The translations under genes and the position numbers were made by a program. From Pieris napi (taxonomy: Eukaryota > Arthropoda > Insecta > Lepidoptera > Pieridae): 64,000 nt of DNA. This document shows, in pieces, positions 1 through 11,104 of this stretch. The notes under the pieces were generated by a model. It was not told where the DNA came from, ran no database searches, and was given only the letters and a program-made list of their open reading frames with translations. The stretch is from the NCBI RefSeq assembly GCF_905475465.1, contig NC_062239.1:1550001-1614000 (forward strand), in the 5' to 3' direction. Position 1 is the first letter of the stretch, and the number at the start of each line of letters is the position of its first letter.

Positions 1-628
1 ATATTCGAAGTTTTTTTTAATTATCTCCGAGTTTAATTTATGGACGACAAATGCTAGTTTTTTTAGTTGATTTCTAAAAGTCGTTTATCACACGATTATT
101 TACAAATTGGTAGGCATAGATATATAGATCATGCTTGGCATCGATGCTGTAATGTGGTCGGTGCCGGGATGCGTGGAAAGATTTGATGTTTCTTCACATG
201 CTGTGTCACCCTGTAATTGGAGCTATACCTATTCATTTCACTTTAAAAAAAATATGAATATGCTGAACGAAACTCAAATATTTTGCTGTAATATGTATTT
301 TAAGAAAAAACATTTAGTTATTTTACTTGAAAACAATCACTTCTATTCTATTTCTATTATAATACACAATGTTCAAACAAAAAATCTTCAAATTTAAAAT
401 TTAAACTCCAACGACAGGCCAAAACTATCGTCTTTTTCACAGACAAATTAACAATAATCTAAAAATCTAATCTAAGAAATACAATAATTTCTTTACATAT
501 GCAATATGAAAAATGCATGTCTTTGTATTGAAAGGTATATAACCAAGAGAGAATAGGCCATAACGGCTAATATCTATTGATATTTATGCCAGTTATTTTA
601 TAGTAAACAAAAACAGCAGCTCTTTAAG

Positions 629-1743
629 CCAACAGTCGACAAAACATGAGCTACCTTTATGTTTTCAACAAAAACTTGGAAGTGTGTTAACGCCTCTATT
701 TCCTTAACTTAGACATTTTGATTAAAATCGTAATTTTAATATTAACATCACCTGAAAGAACCATCCCCTTGGTGAAAGCAACGATTAGATAGATAATAAA
801 AATCTAAATATTTATAAGAACATATTGTTTTAGTTTTAGTTATAATGGCACAGCCTGCGTACTAAAAACATTGTGTCAACTGGGAACTGAACCTTTGCAC
901 TCCTATCATGAAGAAGACCTGCTATATGAGCTCGCTACGTTTGTACTCAAGTAAGTTGATATATCTTATTCTTATGAGTCTTTTGGTCTCACAAGTAAGT
1001 GTTAATAGTAGGAAAGAAACCACTTCACAAGAAAGCCTTTCTAGAATAGGATAAGATTCAGAGACAAGACTTGGTATATCAAAATAGAATACGTCTTTGC
1101 ACCCTTCAAGTACGTCTCTGGAAGATTGACGCTTAAAATAAAAAGCAGTAAAAAAAATTATTCAGGTAGCCAACAGCTTTTATAAAAAATATACATAATC
1201 TTTCTGCTCTGTGGGGAAAGAGTAAATGGCGTCCTTAATTTCTAAAAAAATATCAAACATAACGTTGTTCTTTGTTGCATCTACAGTCACTAGCAGAGTT
1301 TTGGAATTTTTTATTAGATAACTGGAATTAATATAATATTAACTGATTTGTTCATTGAATATATTTCGTCACATGAGAATTGCGTTGCGGCTAGATATCA
1401 AATATACAGAAACAAAAGCAAGGCATAATATCTGGACATACAAAAATACGAGAAACATATTGATTATATTATATTTCAATAATTATGACAAAGAGAATTA
1501 TTTGATAAATCAACTGTTTAGACCTTACTGAAAATTAAATTTAAAATAAAAAATTCTATAAAAAGAGTTTTCTAATGAATAAAATAATTTTTCAGTCCGG
1601 AAAATGACATCGCGGAGGCAGAGGAAGAAGAAGCCGCGCCATATATCAAAGCCTACAATGATGGGAAACTGGGTGAAAACTGTTTGAATCACAATTGTCC
1701 TTTATCATTGATTGATATGTTTAGTAAAGTACATGAAGACTGA
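629..1743 (+). CDS. DM4/DM12-family secreted protein, 3' exons only
   Basis: This is the 3' end of a gene that enters from the left edge. Two exons are clear: 840-950 (acceptor TTTTAG, donor GTAAGT) and 1596-1743 (acceptor TTTTTCAG, stop TGA at 1741-1743). They join in phase 2 and read through motifs NGTACVLKTLCQ and, near the end, ENCLNHNCPLSL. These are the paired cysteines and the CPLSL motif of the DM4/DM12 domain, a four-Cys domain of unknown function in small secreted arthropod proteins. The exon lengths (111 and 148) match those of the other cluster members (108-111; 148 in the gene at 20529-28788). A candidate preceding exon ends at 683 (residues SYLYVFNKNLEV) with a weak GTGTTA donor. 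Its frame fits the next exon, but its acceptor (628 or 635) is unclear. The exon at 840 could also start at 834, adding two residues. Exons for the signal peptide and the VPLD motif were not found in the window. Confidence 0.75.
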
Positions 1744-2338
1744 GTATTTTTTATTTTAGAATTATTATTGCACGCCTCTGGCAGTGCTCTACTCTCGACA
1801 TGTCAAAAAACCCAGTCTTTCGAAACTTGAATAACTTTTTTCTCACTAATTAGGATAATATGAGTGCACTAAAATCAAGTTAAATAATCTATCAAGCACA
1901 TATGGTATTTTTATGAAGAATTATTTTGTTTAAATAAAATAATAACATTAAAATCAATCATTCTTGGACGTCCGTCAGTCTGTGTTTATGGATCCATGTA
2001 TGTGGCAGAGAAATTGGTCGAAAAATTAATCGCACCAGAATACTTTCTTATTATATAAAGTTATACATACCCTGGGCTGATTTCTAGTTAATATTAGCGT
2101 TCTAAGTACTGTCGTTTTATTATAATTTGCAAAAAATTAAAATACGACTGTGTATTTTCCTCACCTTAGAGTTATGGCGCCACTATATATTTTTTATTAT
2201 ATTATTGTTTTTTTTCAATCATTCATTTTCATTTATTTTTTATTTTTTGTGATTTTGTTTTAGATTTTTTTTTAAATGTGAATGACCGCTATGAGGCGTG
2301 CACTTTTGGATTTTCCAAACTATTTAAATATAAGGTTA
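1744..2338. other. AT-rich intergenic DNA
   Basis: This lies between the stop of the first plus-strand gene and a SINE. I see no coding exon or structured element in it. A clear AATAAA just after the stop is lacking, so the polyadenylation site of the upstream gene is not resolved. Confidence 0.4.
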
Positions 2339-2627
2339 GAGCAGTGTTAGGCTAGTGGCTTCAGCATGCGACTCTCATCCCTGAAGTCGTCGGTTCGATC
2401 GCCAGCTGGGCACCAATGGATTTCTTTCTATGTGCGCATTTAACAATCGCACGAACGGTGAAGGAAAACATCCTGAGGAAATCGGCTGCCTTAGACCCAA
2501 AAAAGTAGACGGTGAGTGTCACAGGAGGGTGATCAACTACTTGCCTAATAGATTGACAAATGATCATGAAACAGATTCAGAAATCTGAGGCCCACACCTA
2601 AAAAAGGTTATAGCGTCCCTGATTTAT
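2339..2627 (+). repeat. SINE family 1, near full-length copy
   Basis: This is a tRNA-derived SINE. The head starts GAGCAGTGTTAGGCTAGTGG (A-box-like), followed 45-60 bp later by GGTTCGATCGCC (B-box-like), then a body containing GAAGGAAAACATC, TTGCCTAATAGATTGACAAATGATCATGAAACAG in part, and CTGAGGCCCA, ending near TAGCG(CC)ACTGATTT. At least eight further recognisable copies occur in this window in both orientations, which shows dispersal rather than a single-copy gene. Confidence 0.85.
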
Positions 2628-3239
2628 TGTTATCAAGTCTTGCAGTTTGATGAAAGTGTTAGCTGACATAAAATTATTTATCAATCTTTTATTGTACTTT
2701 ACGTAATAAAATTAATTATTCAAATAATCAATTATTACGAATATATTATTCTTATTGTATTAGTGTTTTCAAAGATATAAAATATTCTCTATACGTCACT
2801 GATTTTATCGCACGAACCTTTAAAAGCGTTATAGAAAAAAATACCTTCATTGACAACCTCACCCATGCTCTAAACAATTTTTTATTATTGATTAATTTAT
2901 TTTAAAAATCTTACTTTAAATATATATTATATACTATTTACCATAGCTTTCTCGCTATAAACTACAAGCCATAGTCAAAGAATAATCTGTTTCGTTTACT
3001 TTCAATGACGCGAGAAATGAATTTATGTTTTCGTAAATATTTAGTACAATGATGTCCTGTGTTCTAATAACGCTCATCAATAGATATTTGGTGACACAAA
3101 AGACTGATCACTTTTTTATTTGTTTTGTTGTTATTTGTCACTTAAGATGTAATGTGGAACATGGTGTAATGGTTGCAGCTCCCTTATGTTGACTTTTGAT
3201 TAACCACCATGAGGTAAAACACAGGTTTTTCTTATAATT

Positions 3240-3245
3240 TTTATT
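3240..3245 (-). terminator. Polyadenylation signal AATAAA overlapping the stop codon
   Basis: On the minus strand the stop TAA (3246-3244) runs straight into AATAAA (3245-3240). If it is used, the 3' UTR would be very short. Other signals further downstream cannot be excluded. Confidence 0.45.
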
Positions 3246-6200
3246 AATATAGTCCAAATTTATGCAGTGTGTCCATTCCGATTTCTGTGAATGTGTCCAA
3301 GACAGAAGATTCACACTCAGGGAACAAACTCTCACAGTTCCCCACATCTCTTATAGATCGACCGAGTCTCTCTGCTGCATGGTACTCGTTATCTGTGTGA
3401 TGCGATAGAGTATCCTTGGTACTTGATGGTCTGGAATTATATGAATTTTACGTTAAATCGATATTTAATTTATTAAAAATTAGCGTACTTAATTCCTCAA
3501 AATGGTTGTCCATGGACGTTGTTTTCTCCCGTTATTTTTAAATTATACATTTTCCTTGGCATTTTAAAACTTATTGTACTTTTTACAATCTTAATTAAAG
3601 TCGCGTAAACTAAACTTTTCGGACGTCAAACAAATTTACAACTTATTTACTAAAAAGAAGAAAATGAAATATGATTATTAAACATTAATTAAGTGGCTCC
3701 GTGACCATGCAGATTAATAAGAGCAGTTAATGATAACTATATCATAAAATTGCTATTATTAATTGTTTAAATTTAGTTAAGTATAATAAAACATTTTTGT
3801 TAATTTTGTTTTATGTTTTATCTGGTTCATAGTAATAAAAAGAGGATATTTGAAAATTCTGAACACTAGAAGATGATCCTTAATTTTTCATCGCTATAAA
3901 ATATTTACGTACAAGTTTTAATACAGCTTTGTTCATTACCTACTCTCTCAAAATTCAGCGTCATAGCTTACGAATAGGGTTGTGAGAATGGAATATACCT
4001 ACATATTATATATAGCTTTTAAAACATATCAAATATAGTAATGCTATTCCCCCAATAATTAACTACGGTTTATGAATTGATAAACCCATATTACTCGTAA
4101 TAATTCATTTAAGTTGGGAAATAAATAATTCGTTCTTTGTTTCTTATATCTTCTTTTTATAGTGCTATCTCCTCGCGAAGGTTGGCGATCATCATGGCTA
4201 GTTTAATTTTGGATGCCGCGCTTCTAAACAATGATTTGGTGATATAACCAAACAATTATCTTAAGTTTTTCAACCAAGACGTGCGTCTGCGGCGAGGTCT
4301 CCTTCTACCTGCCACTTCTACTGCCTTGTATGATTAGTTGAAGGAGCTCGTATTTTTAGGTGTTACGTAAAACGTGTCCGAAATACTCAAGTTTCCTTTT
4401 CTTAACCGACATAAGCACTTCTTTGTTCTTCTGAATTCTGTCCGGTTATATTTCGTATGCGGTCTGTCCAAGATATTTTAAGTTGGGAAATAAAGAATTA
4501 GTTATTTGATTCTTATATACTATCCTCTAATTTAAATTTAGTTGAACAATTTAGTATGTGACAACCCTACTAGCGCTAAAGAAAATTCGGTTATTCCGAG
4601 TTAGCTACTTACGTGAATAAAATATGGCCAATTTCGCCGAGCAAACCGTTTTCATAGGTAAAAGGCACCTCCGCCGCCTCACATATGGTTCGCAGCAAGC
4701 ATGGCCTACCTGAATAGCCGTATCTGAAAATTAATAGGGCTCTTAGTTTGCATTATCAAATATCAAGGGGCTTTGAGGACTTCGATTATTTTCAAATTGC
4801 ATTTTAATTCATTTCTAAAATTATGTATTGAAACAGAATATTATATGACGAACAATTAATAAGTATGTACTAATATTCTAGTACAAAAACGTGACGAAGT
4901 TGTAATTGTATGAGCAAATGGATAGTGTTTTAATGCAGCTGAGAAATATAAAAACAGATAATATATGATTTGTCACTTTAATTATATCCATCATCTATTT
5001 TAGGTAGTTTAATTCTTCAAACTGAAATTTTAGGATGGGTTAAGTAAATTGATTCTATATATGTTCGATTCATAAACCCTGACAATTCATCTATTTCCAG
5101 CTTCCCCTTTGAAGTATTTCTGAACCAATTCAACGTAGAGTCCTTCAAGAATAGAGCGTACCATTTCTTAAAAGGCCGGCAACACATTTGCGAGTCTCTG
5201 GCAATTTGAGTGTCCATGGGCGGCGGTATCACTTAAAATCAGATGAGCATGTTTGCATCCATGTCCTATAAAAAAATATGACAATTTTGCTCTGATAATA
5301 TTATACAGATTATTTATGCGTCTCTCTGTAAGCACTTAAGACTAAGCCGATCAGGAGATTTAGCATAATGTGTCAAAACATATAAATTGAATAAGATTCG
5401 CGTCTAATGATTCTATACTTTCATGATCATTTCACATTCAACATGTACATTGTACGTATATTGTATATGGCATTAATGCGGCAACAAATACAAACACGCA
5501 AACCTACACATTGACACCACATGTAAGATTCAAGACGGCCAATCGTTTTGAGCAAAGCAGATTAGCAACTATTATTAAATACCATAAATCTGAATATTCT
5601 ATTACTAAAAGTATATTAAAAACAAAAGTATATTTACCTAAAAAATGTTAAACTTTTAAAAATAACATTGCAAAGCTGTTATAAATACCTAACTGCAAAA
5701 TCTGTATTAAGAATCTTAACGCTTTCTGTTGGAGTAAGTTAAAATTGTTTGTCAACCGCTCCAGAGCCCAACTTGACGAACAATGTACACAAAATATTAA
5801 ACAGTACTCGGACTTTGCCAAGTTCGAAGAAATGAACAACTTGAGAACTTGAAACAACTATGTACAAAATTATAGTTCAGTATATATTTGAATATCATGT
5901 TAGCGAGAATCCTTACAATAACAAAAACTACTGCCTTTACACTGTCAAGATCTTTACTTTTATGATTTTCAAGGTCAAATACCTACTTTAAATTTTATTC
6001 ATTATTTTTTCAAACTGCTAACAATAGCTAAGGGCTAGCTAGTTGTAATTTTGAGTATGACTTCTGCAATTGAAGAGTTTCTTGAGAGTTGCAGAACTGA
6101 ACTACGCACTCCAAATTGCGTATTTAAATAGAAATAGTATTCCTACCTTGCTATCATATGCTCAATAATTTTATACAGATCCCATCTGTTCATCCTCGGC

Positions 6201-8276
6201 GGTTCTTCGTCTTGAAGGTTATGTTGATCAATTAACTCTTGTCTCCTTATAGCTTCATCTAAGGGAAGTTCCGTTTTCATATCATTATCATTAATTACAT
6301 TTCCTTCGCTATATAGAAGAGCTCTCCGTCGCCTATCGTTGAATGTTATATCTACCAGTGTATCATTATCTTCATTTAAATCATTCTCAGATATTTCTCT
6401 ACCATCATTATTTTCTTGTTTTACTTCTTCTTTGTCATCACCATCCATGTCTCTCGATACAGTATCAGCAAATCCATATATGCGACTCGTATATTCTGAG
6501 CTGTTTGTCGGTAAATCATATTGAAATTTTATTACGGTACCAACTGTAACTGACGCTTCTTTTAAGTCAACAGGTACACCGAGACCTATAATTAACTGGA
6601 AAAAGAAGAAATGATGTGTATTGATAATGCTTTTATAATAAGAATGAATATAATGTTCAGATTGATTAAAGAATCTGTCATCGATCTTTAGAAATTTTTA
6701 TTCCATGCGATCCGAAGGTCGCACTTCCTCAATAAGTAAAGAAAAAATATTAAAATTATTTAAAGATTTTGCACAAAACTGTATAGTAACACAAGGACAA
6801 TAACTTTAGTTAATAAAACAATTTTTTACCGGATTGAAGTTATGTATTTACAATTATTTTTCACCGCGACCACGCACGCTGTAAAGCACGCGAAACGTCG
6901 GTTAAATTTAAAATTATGAAAAATAATTCTAAATACATAACTTCAATCCGGTAAATTATTGTTTTATTATCAAATGTGTGAAAGTTATGTCAATAAAAGA
7001 CAATACTATAAATAATAACTTTAGTTATTTTTGTAAAATGATTTTCTAAAGATTAAATAGCCAGTAATTAAGACAAAGTCAAAGCTTATGTCGATAACTA
7101 TTATTAGTGGAGAATTACTAGTATTAATTCCTTGGCCTTAGTCGTGCTTAATCACGCTTACATGATTACAGTGAATACCTAAATCATTCCGATCCACTAA
7201 ATCCCGCTTTCGGGAACTAATCAAATAGAATCACCTTCGCCATTTCTTGCGTTTTCCTACTTAATTAACTATAACAATGTGTTGAATAAATCGAGTGGAT
7301 CTGATTAACCTTCAATGGTATGCTTTATAAGGATAAATTCTTTTTTACTGTACGTACGTATGTACTAATGCGTTGAGTATATGCCTAATAAGGAATATAT
7401 GTAATAAAGTAAACAGTTTCTTTTTAAATATCTCGTAAATAATTCAAATAATTTGTTGGCATTCTTTATGGAAATATCGTCTATAATAAGATTTAAATAC
7501 ATAGTTATTTTATTTGAACTTCAACCATAACCGCGTATTTTTTAATCCTAAAACAAAACTCATACTATATAATTGAATTTCGTGAACAAAGCAAAACCTT
7601 TGAATTTCACAGACTTTGTGCTCGACAGGAATGAAAAGCAAAAAAGCAAACGTCAATTTAATTAAAAATTAAGGAAACGACCTCAAACAATAACGAAAAG
7701 TAATATCGGACTTTCTGAGAAACACTGTAAAGTATTTACTCTCATATAAATTGCTGTATTATTCCAAAGGAGCTTGGTTTGTTATAATATTTTACGCCCG
7801 ACTGAATAATACAACTTTCGCAGACAGTCAAAATTAACGATGTTTTAATAGACATCAAAAATTCTTTGAACATTTATCTTACGATCATTCCAACAAAATT
7901 ATCTAAATTAAATATCAACGTGTTTAATATTAACTAATCAGACATCACGATTCAAAGCACTAAAAGCTCTTAAACATCCAATGGGATTGTAAAAAAATAT
8001 TGGAGCTAAATAAAAAATTAACTTAAGCAAAGCGGGCCGAGAGCGTCCCAGATAATTGCATTTGAATTCACGAATAAAAAACAGTGCTTCGTTAAGCCGG
8101 ATCCGGTAAAAGAAAACATCATTTACTTAACTTTAAATCGAAATGTAAATTTACACGAAAAAGGGGAATACCTGAGCCCTGGCGGGTCCTCCGTCTGGAT
8201 AAACCAAGTATCTTCTTTGGCGCGACGCGTCGCATAACACGGCTAGGAAATTGATTATAAGCAACTTTTTTAACAT
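3244..8276 (-). CDS. DM4/DM12-family secreted protein with acidic insert (283 aa)
   Basis: Four exons: 8276-8172 (35 codons), 6595-6147, 4723-4613 and 3430-3244; donors GTATTC, GTAGGA and GTAAGT; all acceptors end in CAG. The joined frame is open, 284 codons including stop. Start ATG at 8276-8274 begins a signal peptide (MLKKLLIINFLAVLCDAS), followed by RQRRYLVYPDGG, a basic possible cleavage site. Exon 2 opens with LIIGLGVPVDL and a sequon N-S-S near residue 66, then carries an acidic, disordered-looking stretch (about residues 85-115, rich in D, E and N) that its neighbours lack, and ends in RWDLYKIIEHMIA. Exons 3-4 hold the DM4/DM12 domain: CLLRTICEAAE, then NGLLGEIGHILFT, then two more cysteines (GNC, PEC). 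The family is probably secreted; its function is unknown. It lies antisense between two same-strand paralogues. The middle exon corresponds to two separate exons in those paralogues, with the extra acidic segment between. Confidence 0.88.
4165..4475 (-). repeat. Degenerate RTE-type LINE fragment (C-terminus of reverse transcriptase ORF)
   Basis: Read on the minus strand, pieces of frame give a KKRKLEYFGHVLRNT-like segment followed by KYELLQLIIQG and, after a break, residues resembling the WLKNLR end of the endonuclease/reverse transcriptase ORF that is common in insect RTE-like LINEs. The frame is broken by stops and the fragment sits within the second-to-last intron gap of the minus-strand DM4/DM12 gene. 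Family assignment is from remembered motif shape. Confidence 0.5.
5075..5265 (-). repeat. Dispersed repeat family 3, inverted copy
   Basis: It contains GAGTGTCCATGGGCGGCGGT and AAAGGCCGGCAACACATTTGC. The same blocks recur (in either orientation) at about 30650-30796, 41800-41962, 49365-49470 and 53487-53650, with partial copies near 36229-36312 and 50196-50252. I do not assign a class; a SINE or LINE-tail origin is possible. Confidence 0.7.
6815..6968. mobile_element. Foldback MITE, about 50-bp inverted arms
   Basis: Left arm (about 6815-6865) contains ACCGGATTGAAGTTATGTAT; right arm (about 6917-6968) carries its reverse complement ATACATAACTTCAATCCGGT. The centre holds a short GC-rich core (CACGCTGTAAAGCACGCG). 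Both arms end in A/T runs around ATAAAACAAT. There is no coding capacity. It lies in the first intron of the minus-strand DM4/DM12 gene. Confidence 0.75.
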
Positions 8277-8306
8277 TTTACTTGTGATTGGGCGTACGTC
8301 GAGCGC

Positions 8307-8340
8307 ACTGGTGTGTGAATAAGGTGTAAGATAAAATATA
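8307..8340 (-). promoter_or_regulatory. Candidate core promoter (TATA box plus initiator)
   Basis: On the minus strand, TATATTTTAT (8340-8331) is followed about 30 nt downstream by CCAGTGCGC (around 8311-8303), an initiator-like sequence, and the ATG of the minus-strand DM4/DM12 gene lies another 33 nt on. Spacing fits a TATA-Inr promoter with a short 5' UTR. This is inference from spacing and sequence only. Confidence 0.5.
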
Positions 8341-8605
8341 CAGTGTGCAAAGCCTCCGCCTCGGGGCTAATGAACCGTTATGTTTTCACAACGATTTGGA
8401 TCGAGCGCCTCGTTCATGACCCGTGGACTAGATTTGCTGAAATTCACAATCTGATGCTTTCATAGTGCTGATTGATTTTGAAGAGAGAATTCTATGATAA
8501 CACCAATTTTATCGTTCTCCACTACTCAGTATTTATTTTGTTTATATATGAACACGATAATAGCTGAGGTTGTGTGTTTTAATCCCCACTACAAAGTATT
8601 ATTTT

Positions 8606-9002
8606 AAGACTTTATCTATAATATAAAAATAAATCGCAAAATGTGTTGGTAAGCGCATAACTCAACAACGCCTGGACCAATTTGGCCAATTCTTTTTTTA
8701 TAATATTCCTTGAAGTACGAGGATGGTTCTTTTAGAAAAAATTGAGTGAAAATGTCTAAAAACAATACTTTTCTATATTCCCATACATAATATTCGTAAT
8801 AATACTTAAAAGTCAATTTGAACTTTAATACCATATCATAAAGTTCAAGTGTTAGTGGTGGGGTTCCGGGTAGGTAGATTTTTATTTTTTTACATATGTA
8901 TTTGTTGTCTTATTAACTTTCTTTTTTTTATCTTACTAGCTAGACCGGTGTCCCAAATGTTCCAAAAACAGTGTACGATGTTCGCCAGGCCAGCTAGTTA
9001 TA
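8606..9002 (+). repeat. Helitron-like repeat fragment
   Basis: The segment begins with AATCGCAAAATGTGTTGGTAAGCGC and GAAGTACGAGGATGGTT blocks and ends GCCAGGCCAGCTAGTTA, with a CTAG end of the Helitron CTRR type. Similar blocks are very common in lepidopteran genomes. Non-coding; class assignment is tentative. Confidence 0.45.
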
Positions 9003-9542
9003 AATAAAACATATACATTTTTTACGATCAATTTGACTGAATCTGTAACATTTTGGAATGTTAGTTAAATTTTCATTCTGCACTACATTTAACTTTAATT
9101 ATCTTTACGATGTGATTTAACATATTTTGTACATTACGAGCTAAAAATTAAATAACTTCGCAGTGGAAATATGCTGAATATAAGCGACCATCGTAGCTCC
9201 CAGCAATTAGCTAGAAACTAAATATGAAATTAGCAAAATGCAGCAATGCGCTGACCATGTACTTTTGAAATAATTAATGCTTACATATTGGCTTAATGTT
9301 ATTATATAATAACTAGCTATTTAAATGTATTGAAAATCAGTTCATTAACACTTAATACGTATAATTTTGTACGGTTTTCTACCAATAGATAGTGTGAGGA
9401 AGGAAGTACCTAAACTAAATTAAATCATAATGGTGTTGTGAATTGACTAATATTAAAAAAAATTTGAAGAGGTCGCAAAAAATCTTATTAAAATAGACGA
9501 AAAGTTTACGCTAGCTTTAAATAAAAATAACATCAACCACAA

Positions 9543-9809
9543 CCGCTACAACCATTTTAGGTCTGGGCCTCAGATTACAATATATGTTTCATGATCATTT
9601 GGCAATGTAATAGGCAAGTAGGTGATCAGCCTTCTGTGCCTGACACACGCCGTCAACTTTTTGGGTCTAAGACGGTTTCCTCATGATGTTTTCCTTCACC
9701 GCGTATTTTGCGTATAAAGACAGAAAGTCCATTGGTGCACAGCCGGGGATCGAACCTACGACCTTAGGGGTGAGAATCGCCTGCTAAAGCCACTAGGCCA
9801 ACACTTCTC
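9543..9809 (-). repeat. SINE family 1, inverted copy
   Basis: This is a reverse-oriented copy: it starts with CGCTACAACC and GTCTGGGCCTCAG, and ends with GGGGATCGAACCTACGACC (inverse B-box region) and CCACTAGGCCAACACTTCTC. Full length apart from small indels. Confidence 0.85.
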
Positions 9810-10263
9810 CAACAATGTTTTGAATAAAAATAATGATAATAAAACCTACTTATTTGCCTCTTCACAAGGGTATATTACAAAGTGTACAGCTATTTACTAC
9901 CATTGTGAGAATTAATAAGACTTATAACATGAAACAGTAAAAAGAATATCTATTTAACGTTCTTCGTCGTGATTCTCGATGTTTGTGCAAATTTACTTCT
10001 AATTCCGTATATCGCTTTTTTATGTCTTTTTTATGACGATATTTTTCGGTGTCCTTTCTCCTGAACAACACCAGATAACTACGTAAAATGTTTACATGAA
10101 AAATACAGTCATTTATTTTATGGCAGATTTATGTTAGATAATTAAAATGTTTATCATAATTATTATGCCTCTTCTGAAAATAATGAAAAGCTCACGCGAA
10201 AACAGCTAAATAGATATAAAATTACTATTACTGAATGCAAAAATGCTAAAACTTGATGGTCTG

Positions 10264-10431
10264 AGATCCCGATATACAACGACCTTCACCAAGATGCTTA
10301 TTTAATTAAACGTATTTTATATTTAATTTAATATGTCAATAAATATAATCCATATGGGTTGCCTAGCAAATTTCAGTAATTTCAGATAATAAGCATCTCG
10401 GTGAAGGTCGTTGTATATCGAGATCTTATAC
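10264..10431. mobile_element. Short TIR element (MITE), about 168 bp
   Basis: The left end contains CGATATACAACGACCTTCAC and the right end GTGAAGGTCGTTGTATATCG, an exact inversion, flanked by GAGATC-type sequence and by the mirrored AAGATGCTTATT / AATAAGCATCTC. The interior (about 80 bp) is A/T-rich and non-coding. No target duplication is certain. Confidence 0.75.
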
Positions 10432-11036
10432 TATGACATATTCGAAGTTTTTTTATTTTGAAAGGTGACTGACTATAATATATTACTGGGATTCCTGTAG
10501 CGCTGAATATTAAACGATACTTGACTCGTTTTGTTGAAAGCTTTCTTTAAAAAAAGCTTAAAGAAAACTTTCGCAGTACAGATCATAACTGTTATATTTG
10601 TTCCCGTAATACTTCAATGCAAACATATTATTTTACCCAAGACAAGCTAATGTGCGATAACTAAGCCATACTTCTAACCGCTATAAAATCAAATATTCAC
10701 TTCAACATACGATCTAACAGCGTCGTCACGAACTACATTCGAAGTCTCTAAATACATACTTCAATAGTGAAAACCGCTATTTTCAAAACCGTTTTACAAG
10801 CTTGCCTAACGGATCTGAAATTCCTTGTCCAAATAAAGCCTGTCGCACATTGGGGATGATCTACACGATCCCGCTAAGCTCACATTAGACGTCAAATCTA
10901 GCTTTAAACTAAGACTGATGCGAGGGAAAATGAACCTCAACACATAAGCACAAGACACAAAGTACAATAGTGATGTAAAATATCTAACTCCAGATTGACA
11001 TAGGCTATAACAGTAATTTTCCTAAAGAAACACACG

Positions 11037-11080
11037 CGACGGTTTGTCAAATTCTTGGCGACGGTTTGTCAAATTCTTGG
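11037..11080 (+). repeat. Tandem 22-bp duplication upstream of a start codon
   Basis: Two exact copies of a 22-bp unit, CGACGGTTTGTCAAATTC plus TTGG (11037-11058 and 11059-11080), sit 25 bp upstream of the ATG of the DM4/DM12 gene at 11105. They fall in its probable 5' UTR or proximal promoter. A weak TATAAC lies at 11006-11011. Confidence 0.9.
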
Positions 11081-11104
11081 CGGCGTTTCGAATTATCGCG
11101 CATC

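Noticed and set aside
131..397. Open frame of 88 codons near the left edge
   Set aside because: No family motif, and no splice frame that joins it to the DM4/DM12 exons at 840 and 1596. Low-complexity, A/T-driven C-terminal half.
2361..2567. Open frames of 60-80 codons at 2361-2567, 23945-24154, 31575-31757, 43420-43623 and 54871-55165
   Set aside because: All lie within SINE family 1 copies and are similar to each other because the repeat is; non-coding RNA polymerase III-type element.
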